Source: Clostridia bacterium
GTDB lineage: Bacteria > Bacillota > Clostridia > Acetivibrionales > STF1-152
NCBI GenBank assembly: GCA_028280575.1
Contig: JANQLN010000007.1
Coordinates: 1-57,934 of the forward strand
Direction of reading: 5' to 3'
Length of the DNA stretch: 57,934 nt
Numbering within the stretch: the stretch's first letter is position 1; each line of letters opens with the position of its first letter. The position numbers and the translations under genes are program-made. The notes below the pieces were generated by a model. The model searched no databases and had not been told where the DNA came from. It saw only the letters and a list, made by a program, of their open reading frames with translations. Shown one piece after another: positions 1 through 8,507 of the stretch.

Positions 1-170
1 GTAATACGACTTATATATACACTAACATTTTCTAAACTCATTCCCAATGATAACTGTTTCATTATACACATAAATCTTCTCATGTTAAAAATGGGGAAAC
101 TCAAAGTTTTTGCACAATTTGTACAATTATTATCAAGACAGCTTGTTAAGGCGCAAATTGCAAAAAAAAC

Positions 171-200
171 TTGACATGTACAAGCCAGTCGTGTTAGCAT
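171..200 (+). promoter_or_regulatory. Promoter of the aroF T-box transcript
   Basis: A perfect -35 TTGACA lies at 171-176 and a -10 TAGCAT at 195-200, with an 18-bp spacer. Transcription should start near 207, just upstream of the T-box stem I. This reads as a housekeeping (sigma-A) promoter, with control passed to the leader. Seen in sequence; start site inferred. Confidence 0.7.
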
Positions 201-224
201 ATAAAAAACATTAATAAAGTAAAT

Positions 225-552
225 GCAGTGAACAGGGAAAGTAGGTTATGTTGAGTCCTTAAAGCGAATCGGTGATGGTGGAAGACCGTAGGTATGAGAT
301 AGCTGAAGTTCCCCTGGGAGCAGGCTGTTGAACTTTATTCGGGCGCTTATTGTTAATAAAAGTTTAAGTATGAAACATAGGTGCATATGGAATACTAAAA
401 GTAGGCAGTCCCGGAGCTTTCCCCGTTACAGGAAAGAATGTATCCGGAAAATTTTTATTCTTCGTACATTATGAGTGGGTTTTAAGCCAATTTGGGTGGT
501 ACCGCGGGAATTTTATCCTCGTCCCTTTGTTACAAGGGAACGAGGTTTTTTA
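225..552 (+). ncRNA. T-box riboswitch leader of aroF, probable Phe (UUC) specifier
   Basis: The conserved T-box sequence GGGTGGTACCGCGG lies at about 494-507. It is followed by a terminator stem (517-527 with 534-545, one bulge) and a U-run from 546. Stem I opens with CAGG (233-236) and AGTA (240-243). Its 3' side carries GAA (305-307), G, then TTC (309-311), then C and CCTG (313-316). This spacing matches the GAA-N-specifier arrangement of known T-boxes, so the specifier reads UUC, i.e. uncharged tRNA-Phe. T-boxes sense aminoacylation and antiterminate when the tRNA is uncharged. Control of DAHP synthase by Phe supply is biologically sensible. The T-box call is secure; the specifier is read by hand. 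Confidence 0.88.
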
Positions 553-583
553 TTGTGGGTAATTCTTATCAGGAGGAGATTTT

Positions 584-1597
584 ATGATTATTGTAATGAA
601 TTCGAGTGCTACACGGCAGGATATAGACAACCTGGAATCAAAGCTTTCAAGCCTGGGATTTAAAACACATCCCATTTACGGCAGCGTTAAAACCGTAATA
701 GGAGCCATAGGTGATAAAAGGCTTATAAATACACAAACACTTCTTACCATGCCCGGGGTGGAAAAAATTGTTCCTATTATGAAACCCTTCAAGCTTGTCG
801 GACGTGAATTAAAACAGATAGACACGATAGTTGAAGTAGGAGATGTCAAAATTGGCGGAGATGAGCTGGTAGTAATGGGAGGTCCCTGTGCAGTAGAAAA
901 CAGGGAAACTTTTTTTGAAATTGCAAGCAAGGTGAGTGAGGCAGGGGCAAAAATACTGCGGGGCGGCGCATATAAACCGAGAACTTCCCCTTATTCTTTC
1001 CAGGGGCTTGAAGAAGAAGGCCTTAAAATAATGGCGGAAGCACGTGAGCAGACAGGATTAAAAATAATAACCGAAGTAATTGATACCCGTGATGTTGAGC
1101 TTGTATCTTCCTATACCGATATTATCCAGATAGGTGCACGAAACATGCATAATTTCAGGCTTCTCCAGGAATCCGGGCAATCGGGAAAACCGGTTTTTCT
1201 AAAAAGGGGCATTTCGGCAACCATTGAAGAATGGCTGATGGCTGCAGAGTATATAATGGATGCGGGAAATAAGAATATCATATTGTGTGAAAGGGGTATC
1301 CGTACATATGAAACCTCAACACGAAATACTTTGGATATAAGTGCTATTCCTGTAGTCAAAGAGTTGTCTCATCTGCCAATAATTGTAGATCCCAGCCACG
1401 CATCAGGCAACTGGAAATATGTTTCTGCACTGTCTAAGGGAGCAATAGCAGCAGGTGCCGACGGTTTAATTATAGAAGTCCATACCAACCCTGAATCAGC
1501 GATGTCCGACGGACAGCAATCCCTTATTCCCAGGAATTTTTCAGAACTGATAAATGAATTAAAGCCTGTGGCAGGTGCAGTCGGAAGATCAATATGA
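584..1597 (+). CDS. aroF: 3-deoxy-7-phosphoheptulonate synthase (DAHP synthase, type I-beta)
   Basis: Catalyses condensation of phosphoenolpyruvate and erythrose-4-phosphate to DAHP, the first step of the shikimate pathway. The 337-residue protein has an N-terminal ferredoxin/ACT-like regulatory domain (about 1-65), as in Thermotoga-type enzymes, then a TIM barrel. Visible motifs are GGPCAVE near 99-105, KPRTSPYSFQG at 131-141 and IIVDPSHASG near 265. The start follows AGGAGG at 571-576 with a 7-nt spacer. It is the only gene behind the T-box leader, so its expression should respond to charging of an aromatic tRNA. Its stop overlaps the stop of the convergent lytic transglycosylase gene by 9 bp. 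Identification is firm. Confidence 0.95.
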   Translation: MIIVMNSSATRQDIDNLESKLSSLGFKTHPIYGSVKTVIGAIGDKRLINTQTLLTMPGVEKIVPIMKPFKLVGRELKQIDTIVEVGDVKIGGDELVVMGGPCAVENRETFFEIASKVSEAGAKILRGGAYKPRTSPYSFQGLEEEGLKIMAEAREQTGLKIITEVIDTRDVELVSSYTDIIQIGARNMHNFRLLQESGQSGKPVFLKRGISATIEEWLMAAEYIMDAGNKNIILCERGIRTYETSTRNTLDISAIPVVKELSHLPIIVDPSHASGNWKYVSALSKGAIAAGADGLIIEVHTNPESAMSDGQQSLIPRNFSELINELKPVAGAVGRSI

Positions 1598-2248
1598 GCT
1601 TCCTGTTAAGTTTGAGCCGAAATGTGGGACAAAAAATCTGTATATACGACTTTCCAAGGGCTTGGCGGTATCTCGTCCGTAAAGCTTCTTGTAAATTTTA
1701 GTGTAAAGCTTTACTCTTTTAACATACCTTTTTGTTTCGCCAAAGGGTATATTGTCAATCAGAACATTATTTTCATCTATTTGTTTATTGTTTATCCACT
1801 TTTTAACATTACCGCTTCCACCATTATATGCCGCAATAACAAGGTCCAGATTTCCATTAAACTCCTTCATCAGATTATCCAGATACCAGCACCCGATATG
1901 TATATTAACCTCGGGATTATAAAGCTCTTCAACACTGAATCCCTGCATACCTATTTCTTCTGCCGCCCAAAAACCTGTTTTTTCAATAATCTGCATTAAG
2001 CCAATAGCTTTTTTGTGAGATACGGCGTCGCTATCAAAGCCGCTTTCTGCTTTAATCATGGCATATACCAAAAAAGGATCGACACCGTATTTCATTGAAT
2101 ACTTGTCCACATATTTATTATATTTTATTGGAAAAAATCTCTCCAACAGCCTTCTGGAACTGTTTATCGCAACTATTACAGTCAGTGCAGCCAATAAAAA
2201 AACAAGAATATAAAAAAACTTCCTTTTAATAATTATCAAAAATATCAC
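1589..2248 (-). CDS. Membrane-anchored soluble lytic transglycosylase (SLT family)
   Basis: 219 residues with an N-terminal membrane segment (about 11-29) and a goose-lysozyme/SLT catalytic domain. The motif KAESGFD carries the likely catalytic Glu near residue 68; GLMQI and AAYNGG are the other SLT signatures. Such enzymes cleave the MurNAc-GlcNAc bond of peptidoglycan, forming 1,6-anhydroMurNAc, outside the membrane. The start is GTG at 2248, overlapping the coaE stop by 3 nt, which suggests translational coupling. A TTG at 2239 behind AGGGTG is an alternative start. Gene order polA-coaE-slt is common in Clostridia. The 3' end overlaps aroF. Confidence 0.88.
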   Translation of the reverse strand: MIFLIIIKRKFFYILVFLLAALTVIVAINSSRRLLERFFPIKYNKYVDKYSMKYGVDPFLVYAMIKAESGFDSDAVSHKKAIGLMQIIEKTGFWAAEEIGMQGFSVEELYNPEVNIHIGCWYLDNLMKEFNGNLDLVIAAYNGGSGNVKKWINNKQIDENNVLIDNIPFGETKRYVKRVKLYTKIYKKLYGRDTAKPLESRIYRFFVPHFGSNLTGSSY

Positions 2249-2841
2249 CCTGTTTTTTGCCTTACAAAAAGCTTGGCAACTTTTTTTTCCAGCTCTTCAA
2301 CTGTTCCGTTATTTTCTATTACTCTATCTGCTATTTTCATATATTCCTCATCACTCATCTGTGATTCCAGCCTGTTTATTACCTCATCATAAGAAAGCCC
2401 ATTCCGCTTTACGATTCTATCAATTCGTTTTTTTCTATCGGCAACAACTACCCATACTTCATCTACAATATCCAAAAACCCGTTTTTTACAGGAATTGGA
2501 ACATCCAGTACTGCCAATTCCGCTTCTTCAGATTTTAACCTTGCCACTTTTCTATATATTTCTGCAATTATGTATTTATGAGTTATTTCTTCAAGCTTCC
2601 TTCTTTTTTCCGGTACCTTGAAAACAATGCTCCCAATCTTTTTCCTGTCCAGGGAACCTTTTTCAGTAAGAATACCTTCTCCAAATTCTTTTTTTATCTC
2701 TTCAAGAGAAAGTGCCCCTCTCCTGACAACCCTGCGCGCAATCCTGTCCGCATTGATTATTCTTGCACCCAGATCATATATAATCCTGGCAACAGTGCTT
2801 TTTCCACTACCTATTCCTCCTGTTATACCTAAAATTTTCAA
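2245..2841 (-). CDS. coaE: Dephospho-CoA kinase
   Basis: Phosphorylates the 3'-hydroxyl of dephospho-CoA, the last step of coenzyme A synthesis. The 198-residue length is typical of the family. The P-loop GITGGIGSGKS lies at residues 5-15, and the CoaE motif GSIVF with the ITHKYI segment follows. The start is TTG at 2841, preceded by AGGGG about 9 nt upstream; no better start precedes the P-loop. It lies downstream of polA with an 89-bp gap and is coupled to the SLT gene downstream. Firm identification. Confidence 0.94.
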   Translation of the reverse strand: MKILGITGGIGSGKSTVARIIYDLGARIINADRIARRVVRRGALSLEEIKKEFGEGILTEKGSLDRKKIGSIVFKVPEKRRKLEEITHKYIIAEIYRKVARLKSEEAELAVLDVPIPVKNGFLDIVDEVWVVVADRKKRIDRIVKRNGLSYDEVINRLESQMSDEEYMKIADRVIENNGTVEELEKKVAKLFVRQKTG

Positions 2842-2930
2842 AAAAACATCCCCTTAATAAAATAATAAAATCCTTTTCTTATTATAGTATATTATATGTA
2901 ATACATTACTGTACCTTAATTGCACAAAGG

Positions 2931-5612
2931 TCACTTTGTGTCATACCAGCTGTTTCCTGATTTGAAATCGACTCTTAGAGGTACATCAAGCTCCACAGCA
3001 TGCTCCATACAGTGCCTCATAATATTCTCAACCTCTTTAATCTCTTTTTTGTGGGCTTCTACAAGAAGTTCGTCATGAACCTGGAGCAATATTCTTGATT
3101 TCATGTTTCTTTTTTTGAATTCCTTATAAATATTTATCATGGCAATCTTAATAATATCTGCCGCACTCCCCTGTACAGGCATATTAAGTGCAATCCTTTC
3201 TCCAAAGGACCTTATATTGAAATTACCGGCTTTGAGCTCAGGCAAATATCTGCGTCGTTTAAACAATGTTTGAACATATCCTTTGTCCCTGCCTTCCTCA
3301 ATAACTTTCACCATGTACTCCTTTACCCCATAATATTTATTAAGATAACCTTCAATATATTTTTTTGCTTCCTTTCTGGTGATCCCAATATCCTGGGATA
3401 AGCTGAAATCACCTATGCCATAAACAATACCGAAATTAACGGCTTTCGCATTTCCTCTCATAGCTTTTGTAACTTCATCTTTTCCTATACCAAAAATCTG
3501 GGCCGCAGTTGCCGTATGAATATCTTCATTATTACCAAATGCTTCTATCATATTCTTATCACCTGATATATGAGCCAGCACCCTAAGTTCTATTTGAGAA
3601 TAATCTGCATCCGCAAGTACATATTCATCACCGGAAGGAACAAACGCCTTCCTTATTTTCCTGCCTGCTTCCATTTTAACCGGTATATTCTGGAGATTGG
3701 GTTCGGTACTGCTTATCCTGCCTGTAACTACTGAGGTCTGATTAAAACTTGTGTATACTTTTCCTGTTTCATCGTCAATAACATTTAACAGGCCTTCAAT
3801 ATAAGTAGATTTAAGCTTCATCATCTGCCTGTATTCAAGAATGCTGTTAACAATTTCATGCTTTCCCGACAGCTTTTCAAGCACCTCGGCGCTAGTTGAA
3901 TACCCTGTCTTGGTCTTCTTTACCACAGGAAGCTTTAGCTTGTTAAACAAAATTTCTCCAAGCTGTTTGGGTGAATTTAAATTGAACTTTTCACCTGCAT
4001 ATCTGTATATGCGTTCAGTGATATCGCCCAGCTTCTCATCCATTTCACATGAAAATTCCTTTAATACTTCTCCGTCTACCTTGAACCCGCAGTATTCCAT
4101 ATCAGCCAGTACTTCAATCAAAGGCATTTCAATATTACAGAAAAGAGCTGCCTGGCCGTTTTTATCAAGCTCCTCATCAATAACCCTTCTCAGCCTGGAA
4201 ACTATCTCAGCCTGTACTCCCATAATAGAAGCTTTTTTTTGCGGAGGTATTTCAAAATATGAAATCCTTTTGCGGCCTGTCCCGCAAATTGCATCCATTG
4301 AATCCATATCAATCTGCAAATATTTTTTCGCAAGGCTGCAAATACTGTAATCCTGGCCGGACGAGTCAATCAGGTAAGCTGATATCATCAAATCATATTC
4401 AAGTCCTTCCAGCTTAATATTCATTTTTTTAAGATAAACAATAAAGTGCTTGATATTATGCCCTATTTTTTTTATCTTTTCATCCTCCAGCAAATCTTTC
4501 AATATGCTCAAAAACATAAAATCAGCATTTATTTCCTCCATATGTATATACACGCTGCTTTCATTCCATGCCAGTGCGATACCTGATATGCAGGCTGCAT
4601 TTGTATTACTGTATAAGGGCAGAATTGTAACATTATTACATCTTTTTATATCGTCAAGAATTTCTGAAAGTCTTTTTGGCTCGGTTATACACTCAACCTC
4701 TTTTATGATTTTTTCCATACTGCCGTGACCTTCCAGACCATACTTTTCAATAAATGATTTGAATTCAAGACGTTTAAAAACACTTAACAACGCCTCTTTG
4801 TCAAATTCTGTTCTTTTCAGGTCCTTTATTTTGCAAAGCTCAGGCATTTCCCTGTCAATAGTGCCCAGCTTCCTGCTCAGAAAAGCCAGGTCCTTTCCTT
4901 CCATAAGCTTGGTTTTTAAACCGGAGGCACTTATTTTTCCAATATTTTCGTATATTCCTTCGAGTGATCCGTACTCTTTTATTAACTTAAGCGCAGTTTT
5001 TTCCCCTATACCCCTTACCCCGGGTATATTATCGGATGAATCCCCCATCAGGCCCTTGACATCAATGAACTGGAACGGCTGAATATGGTACTTTTCAATA
5101 ATTTTGCAGCGGTCATACTCCATTGTTTCGGTAGAGCCTTTACGGGTAACCGGCATTTTTATTCTTACTTTATTTGATGCAAGCTGTAAAGAATCCTTGT
5201 CACCGGTAACTATTATAACATCCATTCCCAGGTCTTCAGCACATTTTGAAACAGACCCTATAATGTCGTCGGCCTCAAATCCTCCATACTCCAGTCTGGA
5301 AATACGCATAGCATCAAGCACTTCCTTAACTACAGGCAATTGCTGCGCCAATTCATCCGGCATTCCTTTCCTCTGGGCCTTGTACCCGTCAAATTTTTCA
5401 TGCCTGAAAGTTTTCCCTTTCATATCAAATGCCACACAGAGATAATTGGGTTCCTCTTCACCCAGGTACATATTAAGTATATTTAAAAATCCATAAATTG
5501 CATTAGTGTATAATCCCTCGGAGGTCTGCAGGAGTTTATTTCCCTGTAGACCGTAATAAGCTCTGTTCAGTATGCTGTTTCCATCTATCAGCATAAGCTT
5601 GTTGTCAGCCAT
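2931..5612 (-). CDS. polA: DNA polymerase I
   Basis: 893-residue family A polymerase for Okazaki-fragment processing and repair. Domains in order: 5'-3' exonuclease/flap endonuclease (about 1-300, with DADDIIG-like FEADDIIG and the GIGEKTA helix-hairpin), a degenerate 3'-5' exonuclease domain (about 310-490), and the polymerase (about 500-893). Polymerase motifs are DYSQIELRVLAHISGD (motif A), RGNAKAVNFGIVYG (motif B) and QVHDELLVE (motif C). The 3'-5' domain lacks the DxE metal ligands, as in Taq and Bst polymerases, so proofreading is probably absent. The ATG follows GGAGG. It has its own promoter in the gap behind the anti-sigma terminator. Confidence 0.97.
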   Translation of the reverse strand: MADNKLMLIDGNSILNRAYYGLQGNKLLQTSEGLYTNAIYGFLNILNMYLGEEEPNYLCVAFDMKGKTFRHEKFDGYKAQRKGMPDELAQQLPVVKEVLDAMRISRLEYGGFEADDIIGSVSKCAEDLGMDVIIVTGDKDSLQLASNKVRIKMPVTRKGSTETMEYDRCKIIEKYHIQPFQFIDVKGLMGDSSDNIPGVRGIGEKTALKLIKEYGSLEGIYENIGKISASGLKTKLMEGKDLAFLSRKLGTIDREMPELCKIKDLKRTEFDKEALLSVFKRLEFKSFIEKYGLEGHGSMEKIIKEVECITEPKRLSEILDDIKRCNNVTILPLYSNTNAACISGIALAWNESSVYIHMEEINADFMFLSILKDLLEDEKIKKIGHNIKHFIVYLKKMNIKLEGLEYDLMISAYLIDSSGQDYSICSLAKKYLQIDMDSMDAICGTGRKRISYFEIPPQKKASIMGVQAEIVSRLRRVIDEELDKNGQAALFCNIEMPLIEVLADMEYCGFKVDGEVLKEFSCEMDEKLGDITERIYRYAGEKFNLNSPKQLGEILFNKLKLPVVKKTKTGYSTSAEVLEKLSGKHEIVNSILEYRQMMKLKSTYIEGLLNVIDDETGKVYTSFNQTSVVTGRISSTEPNLQNIPVKMEAGRKIRKAFVPSGDEYVLADADYSQIELRVLAHISGDKNMIEAFGNNEDIHTATAAQIFGIGKDEVTKAMRGNAKAVNFGIVYGIGDFSLSQDIGITRKEAKKYIEGYLNKYYGVKEYMVKVIEEGRDKGYVQTLFKRRRYLPELKAGNFNIRSFGERIALNMPVQGSAADIIKIAMINIYKEFKKRNMKSRILLQVHDELLVEAHKKEIKEVENIMRHCMEHAVELDVPLRVDFKSGNSWYDTK

Positions 5613-5641
5613 CTTTATTCCTCCAAATTATTTTCGCCTTT

Positions 5642-5670
5642 ATTATATCACTATGAATATACTATAACAA
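5642..5670 (-). promoter_or_regulatory. Probable polA promoter
   Basis: On the minus strand TTGTTA (5670-5665) and a perfect TATAAT (5647-5642) are separated by exactly 17 bp, 30 bp upstream of the polA start. The -35 touches the U-run of the preceding terminator. This makes polA-coaE-slt independent of the sigma/anti-sigma operon. Confidence 0.6.
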
Positions 5671-5671
5671 C

Positions 5672-5700
5672 AAAAAAAACCGTGGAGCATCCACAGTTTT
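5672..5700 (-). terminator. Rho-independent terminator of the sigma/anti-sigma operon
   Basis: An 8-bp stem (5678-5685 with 5691-5698, one G-U pair) is followed on the minus strand by eight U residues (5679-5672). The plus side is also U-rich, so it could act in both directions. It sits between the anti-sigma gene and the polA promoter. Confidence 0.75.
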
Positions 5701-5757
5701 CTTCTTTTATATTGGCCTGTAAATTTTTTTAAATTTGCTTAGGGCAGCTTTTTAATG

Positions 5758-6750
5758 CTATTTAACAATTGTAAGTTCTATATTGGTATATTGTATCTCA
5801 GCTTCTAATTCCCTTATATTTGATAAAATCATATCTTTTTGCTTGTTAAGTCCCTCTATTTTTTCCGGGTCGGAGTCTTCTTTTTTGTTTATTTCATTTA
5901 TCTGTTTTTCAATATTTTCAAGCTGTCTATTATATTCATCAATATCTAAGTTTGATTTTTCCTTGGAAACAGGTATTATTTCTATAGAAGCATAATTGCT
6001 GTTAAGATAATTTTCAAATTCGGCATACATGTCATTCCTGATTCTGAGGCTGTATGTGTTAGACTTTTGCGAAAAAGAGCCTGCATCATCCTCATCTGAT
6101 TTAATATGCGATTCATTCTCTTTTTCCTGTTCATTCACATATTTAGCAATTTTCATATATTCCCTGTCAGGATTATCAGCTTTAAGATTTATGATAACAT
6201 CCACAATACCGGCATCCGATCCATTAACAGCGCTTTTCTCTGGTTTGTCTCCTAAATTTGCACAAACATCTTCATCAACCGCCATTTTTTCCACCGAGCC
6301 TTCATTCCCATATTTCGTTATATCTTCTATGGATTTGGTTTCTACTGCCTGTTCCTGCATGGTTAACATTTTTTCATCATTACCCGATGCTTTATCCCGG
6401 AAGTCAAACCTGTTTTTATCCAGCATGCCGCGGACCGCAATAAAAATGATGAGACAGGCAGCTACTGTTGAAAGTGTTTTAAAGTATTTGCTTTTGATAA
6501 ACCTGATAACTTTTCTATTAACTCCACTTTCTTTCGACAGCTTTTTATGAAGGTCTTCAGAAAATCCTTCAGGAAGCTCAATATCTTCCACTCCCTTAAG
6601 CATTGAAAGCATTTCTTTTGTCTCTTCATATTCAGCCCTGCACTCTTCACAAGCTTCAATGTGGCCTTTAACAATATTTATTTCATCTTTTGAAAGCTCT
6701 CCTTCAACATAAAATGGAATCAGCTCCCTGATTTCACCACATTCTTTCAT
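5758..6750 (-). CDS. Anti-sigma factor with zinc-finger and DUF4349-like periplasmic domain
   Basis: About 330 residues. The N-terminal zf-HC2 motif (H30-x3-C34-x2-C37) is the zinc-binding anti-sigma domain that holds ECF sigma factors. One membrane segment follows near 89-107. The extracytoplasmic part resembles DUF4349: a beta-rich stretch (YSLRIRNDMY) and then a coiled coil (about 265-315) rich in Glu, Lys, Ile and Asn. The start at 6750 is chosen because AAAGGAGGG lies just upstream; the longer ORF start at 6768 would overlap this site. It follows the sigma gene by 20 bp, the usual arrangement for a cognate pair. The envelope signal it senses is unknown. Confidence 0.85.
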   Translation of the reverse strand: MKECGEIRELIPFYVEGELSKDEINIVKGHIEACEECRAEYEETKEMLSMLKGVEDIELPEGFSEDLHKKLSKESGVNRKVIRFIKSKYFKTLSTVAACLIIFIAVRGMLDKNRFDFRDKASGNDEKMLTMQEQAVETKSIEDITKYGNEGSVEKMAVDEDVCANLGDKPEKSAVNGSDAGIVDVIINLKADNPDREYMKIAKYVNEQEKENESHIKSDEDDAGSFSQKSNTYSLRIRNDMYAEFENYLNSNYASIEIIPVSKEKSNLDIDEYNRQLENIEKQINEINKKEDSDPEKIEGLNKQKDMILSNIRELEAEIQYTNIELTIVK

Positions 6751-6770
6751 CTCCAACCCTCCTTTCATAA

Positions 6771-7367
6771 TTACTTGACGTATTCAGTGTTTAAAAGTTC
6801 CCTATTGCCGTACAATATATCTTTTAAAGCTTTTCTTGCCCTGTTTATCCTTGATTTGACGGTCCCTTCAGGACATTCTATAATCTTTGCAATCTCCTGA
6901 TAGGAAAAGCCTTTAATATCCCTTAATATAATAACTATTTTATGCTGATCAGGCAAATTATTTATTGCTTCCTGTATAGTTTTTTTCATAGCTTTTTTTT
7001 CAAAGATTTCCTCCGGAGAAGGACTATCATCCCGCAGCTGCCTCTGTATAGAACCCTGTTCACCTTCCAATTCCTTATCGATAGACAATGTATTTTTGTT
7101 TTTACGTTTCCTATGTTCGTCAAGGCAAACGTTTTTAGTGATCCTGTATATCCATGTGGAAAATGCAGCATTGCCTTTAAATCTGCCTATAGCGTTAAAT
7201 ACCCTTATAAAAACCTCCTGGGACATATCGTATGCATCTTCCCTGTTTCCCATCATCCTAAATGCTATATTATAAACCATCTTTTGATGTTTTTCTATTA
7301 ATTTTTCAAATGCTTCAATGTCTCCCTTTTGCGCATTCTTTAGAAGCTTTTGCTCCAAATCATTCAT
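6771..7367 (-). CDS. ECF RNA polymerase sigma factor (SigW-like)
   Basis: 198 residues from the chosen ATG at 7367, which follows GAGGTG by 8 nt; the in-frame ATG at 7406 has no such site. Region 2 reads NIAFRMMGNREDAYDMSQEV, and region 4 has a helix-turn-helix FSYQEIAKIIECPEGTVKSR. The linker between the two is charged and variable. It should direct RNA polymerase to envelope-stress promoters and be held inactive by the membrane anti-sigma factor encoded directly downstream. Such operons are usually autoregulated, but I could not assign a promoter of its own type upstream. Confidence 0.9.
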   Translation of the reverse strand: MNDLEQKLLKNAQKGDIEAFEKLIEKHQKMVYNIAFRMMGNREDAYDMSQEVFIRVFNAIGRFKGNAAFSTWIYRITKNVCLDEHRKRKNKNTLSIDKELEGEQGSIQRQLRDDSPSPEEIFEKKAMKKTIQEAINNLPDQHKIVIILRDIKGFSYQEIAKIIECPEGTVKSRINRARKALKDILYGNRELLNTEYVK

Positions 7368-7647
7368 ATAGTTCACCTCAATCCGGGAATAACCCCCTGC
7401 TGCCAAATGGCAAAAACAAAAATATACTGATAATTACTTATGTATTTCTTATAACTATATATGCTTTAAAATTTTTTCTCTTTTCTTTCATATAATTATA
7501 CAGCTTATCCAAATTCAATTCAATGGAAAACACGTTCAATACATAAAATTTATAAAAATTTTATAAAAACCACATAATATAGTTGAACTCAAAATCTATA
7601 CTCACAGATAATTTCATTTTTGAGTATAATACCAGGGAGGCTGTAAT

Positions 7648-7821
7648 ATGAAGGTCCGTGAAGGATTGATTCCAGCAGCATTGGGAACTGCGGTTACCGC
7701 AGCCGGTGTGGCTATAAAGCCTATTTCGCCAAAAGTATCATGGGGTATTGCCGGATTCGGCCTGGCTCATATACTTCTTGGAGCAATAGACCTTGTAGGG
7801 CACCGCAAAAGCTATGTTTGA
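7648..7821 (+). CDS. Small hydrophobic protein, 57 residues, function unknown
   Basis: ATG at 7648 follows GGGAGG (7635-7640) by 7 nt. The product starts MKVREGLIPAALGTAVTAAG and is Gly/Ala-rich, with two hydrophobic stretches (about 6-22 and 31-50) and the ending GHRKSYV. It may form a membrane hairpin. A TATAAT at 7625-7630 lies too near the ribosome binding site to be called a promoter with confidence. The gene stands alone on the plus strand among minus-strand genes and is followed by a stable hairpin. I recall similar short proteins in Clostridia but know no function. Confidence 0.72.
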   Translation: MKVREGLIPAALGTAVTAAGVAIKPISPKVSWGIAGFGLAHILLGAIDLVGHRKSYV

Positions 7822-7833
7822 GTTCAAAAAACT

Positions 7834-7878
7834 CAAGGGAGGGCATATACCGCCCTCTCTTGGTATATGAAACATTTT
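7834..7878 (+). terminator. Terminator-like hairpin after the 57-residue gene
   Basis: An 11-bp stem (7834-7844 with 7852-7862, one G-U pair) begins 13 bp after the stop. The T-run (7872-7878) is offset by 9 nt, so this is a weak terminator or an mRNA 3' end structure. Confidence 0.5.
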
Positions 7879-7896
7879 TTTCCCGGGGTATGGCTT

Positions 7897-8277
7897 TTAG
7901 TATTCACAAAACAGTGCCAATTCCATGACACATCCACCCGGATAGCTTATTGTCACCTCACCAAACCTTGCAAGCATTGGACCCAAAAAAATTATTGACG
8001 ACCTCATTTCTGCAGCCAGATCATCTGGTATTAAAGTAGAATTAATGCTTGTTGAATCAATAATTGCCTTGTTACTGTTAAAACTCACTATGCATCCGAG
8101 CTTCTTAAGTATTTTTAACATTATATCAACATCTTTCAGAGCCGGACAATTTTTGATAACATTTATCCCACTGTTAAGTATAGTAGATGCCAGCACGGGT
8201 AATACTGCATTTTTAGAACCATGAACCGTTAATTCTCCCTTAAGCTGTTTTCCACCTTCAACTATGAATCTACCCAT
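7897..8277 (-). pseudogene. murA: Truncated murA (UDP-GlcNAc 1-carboxyvinyltransferase), N-terminal 116 residues
   Basis: The 126-codon ORF matches the start of MurA: GSKNAVLPVLA with the substrate-binding Lys near 22, MRSSIIFLGP, and GGC with the catalytic Cys at 116. Full-length MurA has about 420 residues. Here homology stops directly after the GGC motif and the frame ends ten codons later (VMELALFCEY). No other frame downstream continues the protein, so this is a deletion and not a single frameshift. The start keeps a good ribosome binding site (GAGGTG) and the frame has no internal stop. MurA normally makes UDP-GlcNAc-enolpyruvate for peptidoglycan; this fragment lacks most of both lobes of the active site. 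A functional copy must exist elsewhere. Confidence 0.8.
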
Positions 8278-8507
8278 ATTTATACACCTCGCACTCCATT
8301 ATTATTTTATGCCATGGTGGTCAAAATGTTACATGGACATGCTAGTACTCTGTAACACATAAAATCAATGGTAACTTGCAGCAAATTCTCAGTTCATTTT
8401 TTGCTCAATCTCCTGCATATTTAACTCTTTTTTTGAAATATTTGGGTGTAAATAGTGGAAGAAAAGATGCCCTACAGGACTTTTGTCCATAGCTCCAAAG
8501 TAATTTT

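Noticed and set aside
1..170. End of an upstream gene
   Set aside because: AT-rich with stops in all frames; I see only non-coding sequence before the aroF promoter.
7860..8277. Frameshifted full-length murA
   Set aside because: The reverse complement below 7897 shows no MurA-like sequence in any frame and soon meets the small plus-strand gene.
8278..8507. Hidden gene or RNA in the ftsW-murA gap
   Set aside because: 230 bp with no stable hairpin, promoter pair or coding frame that I could support.
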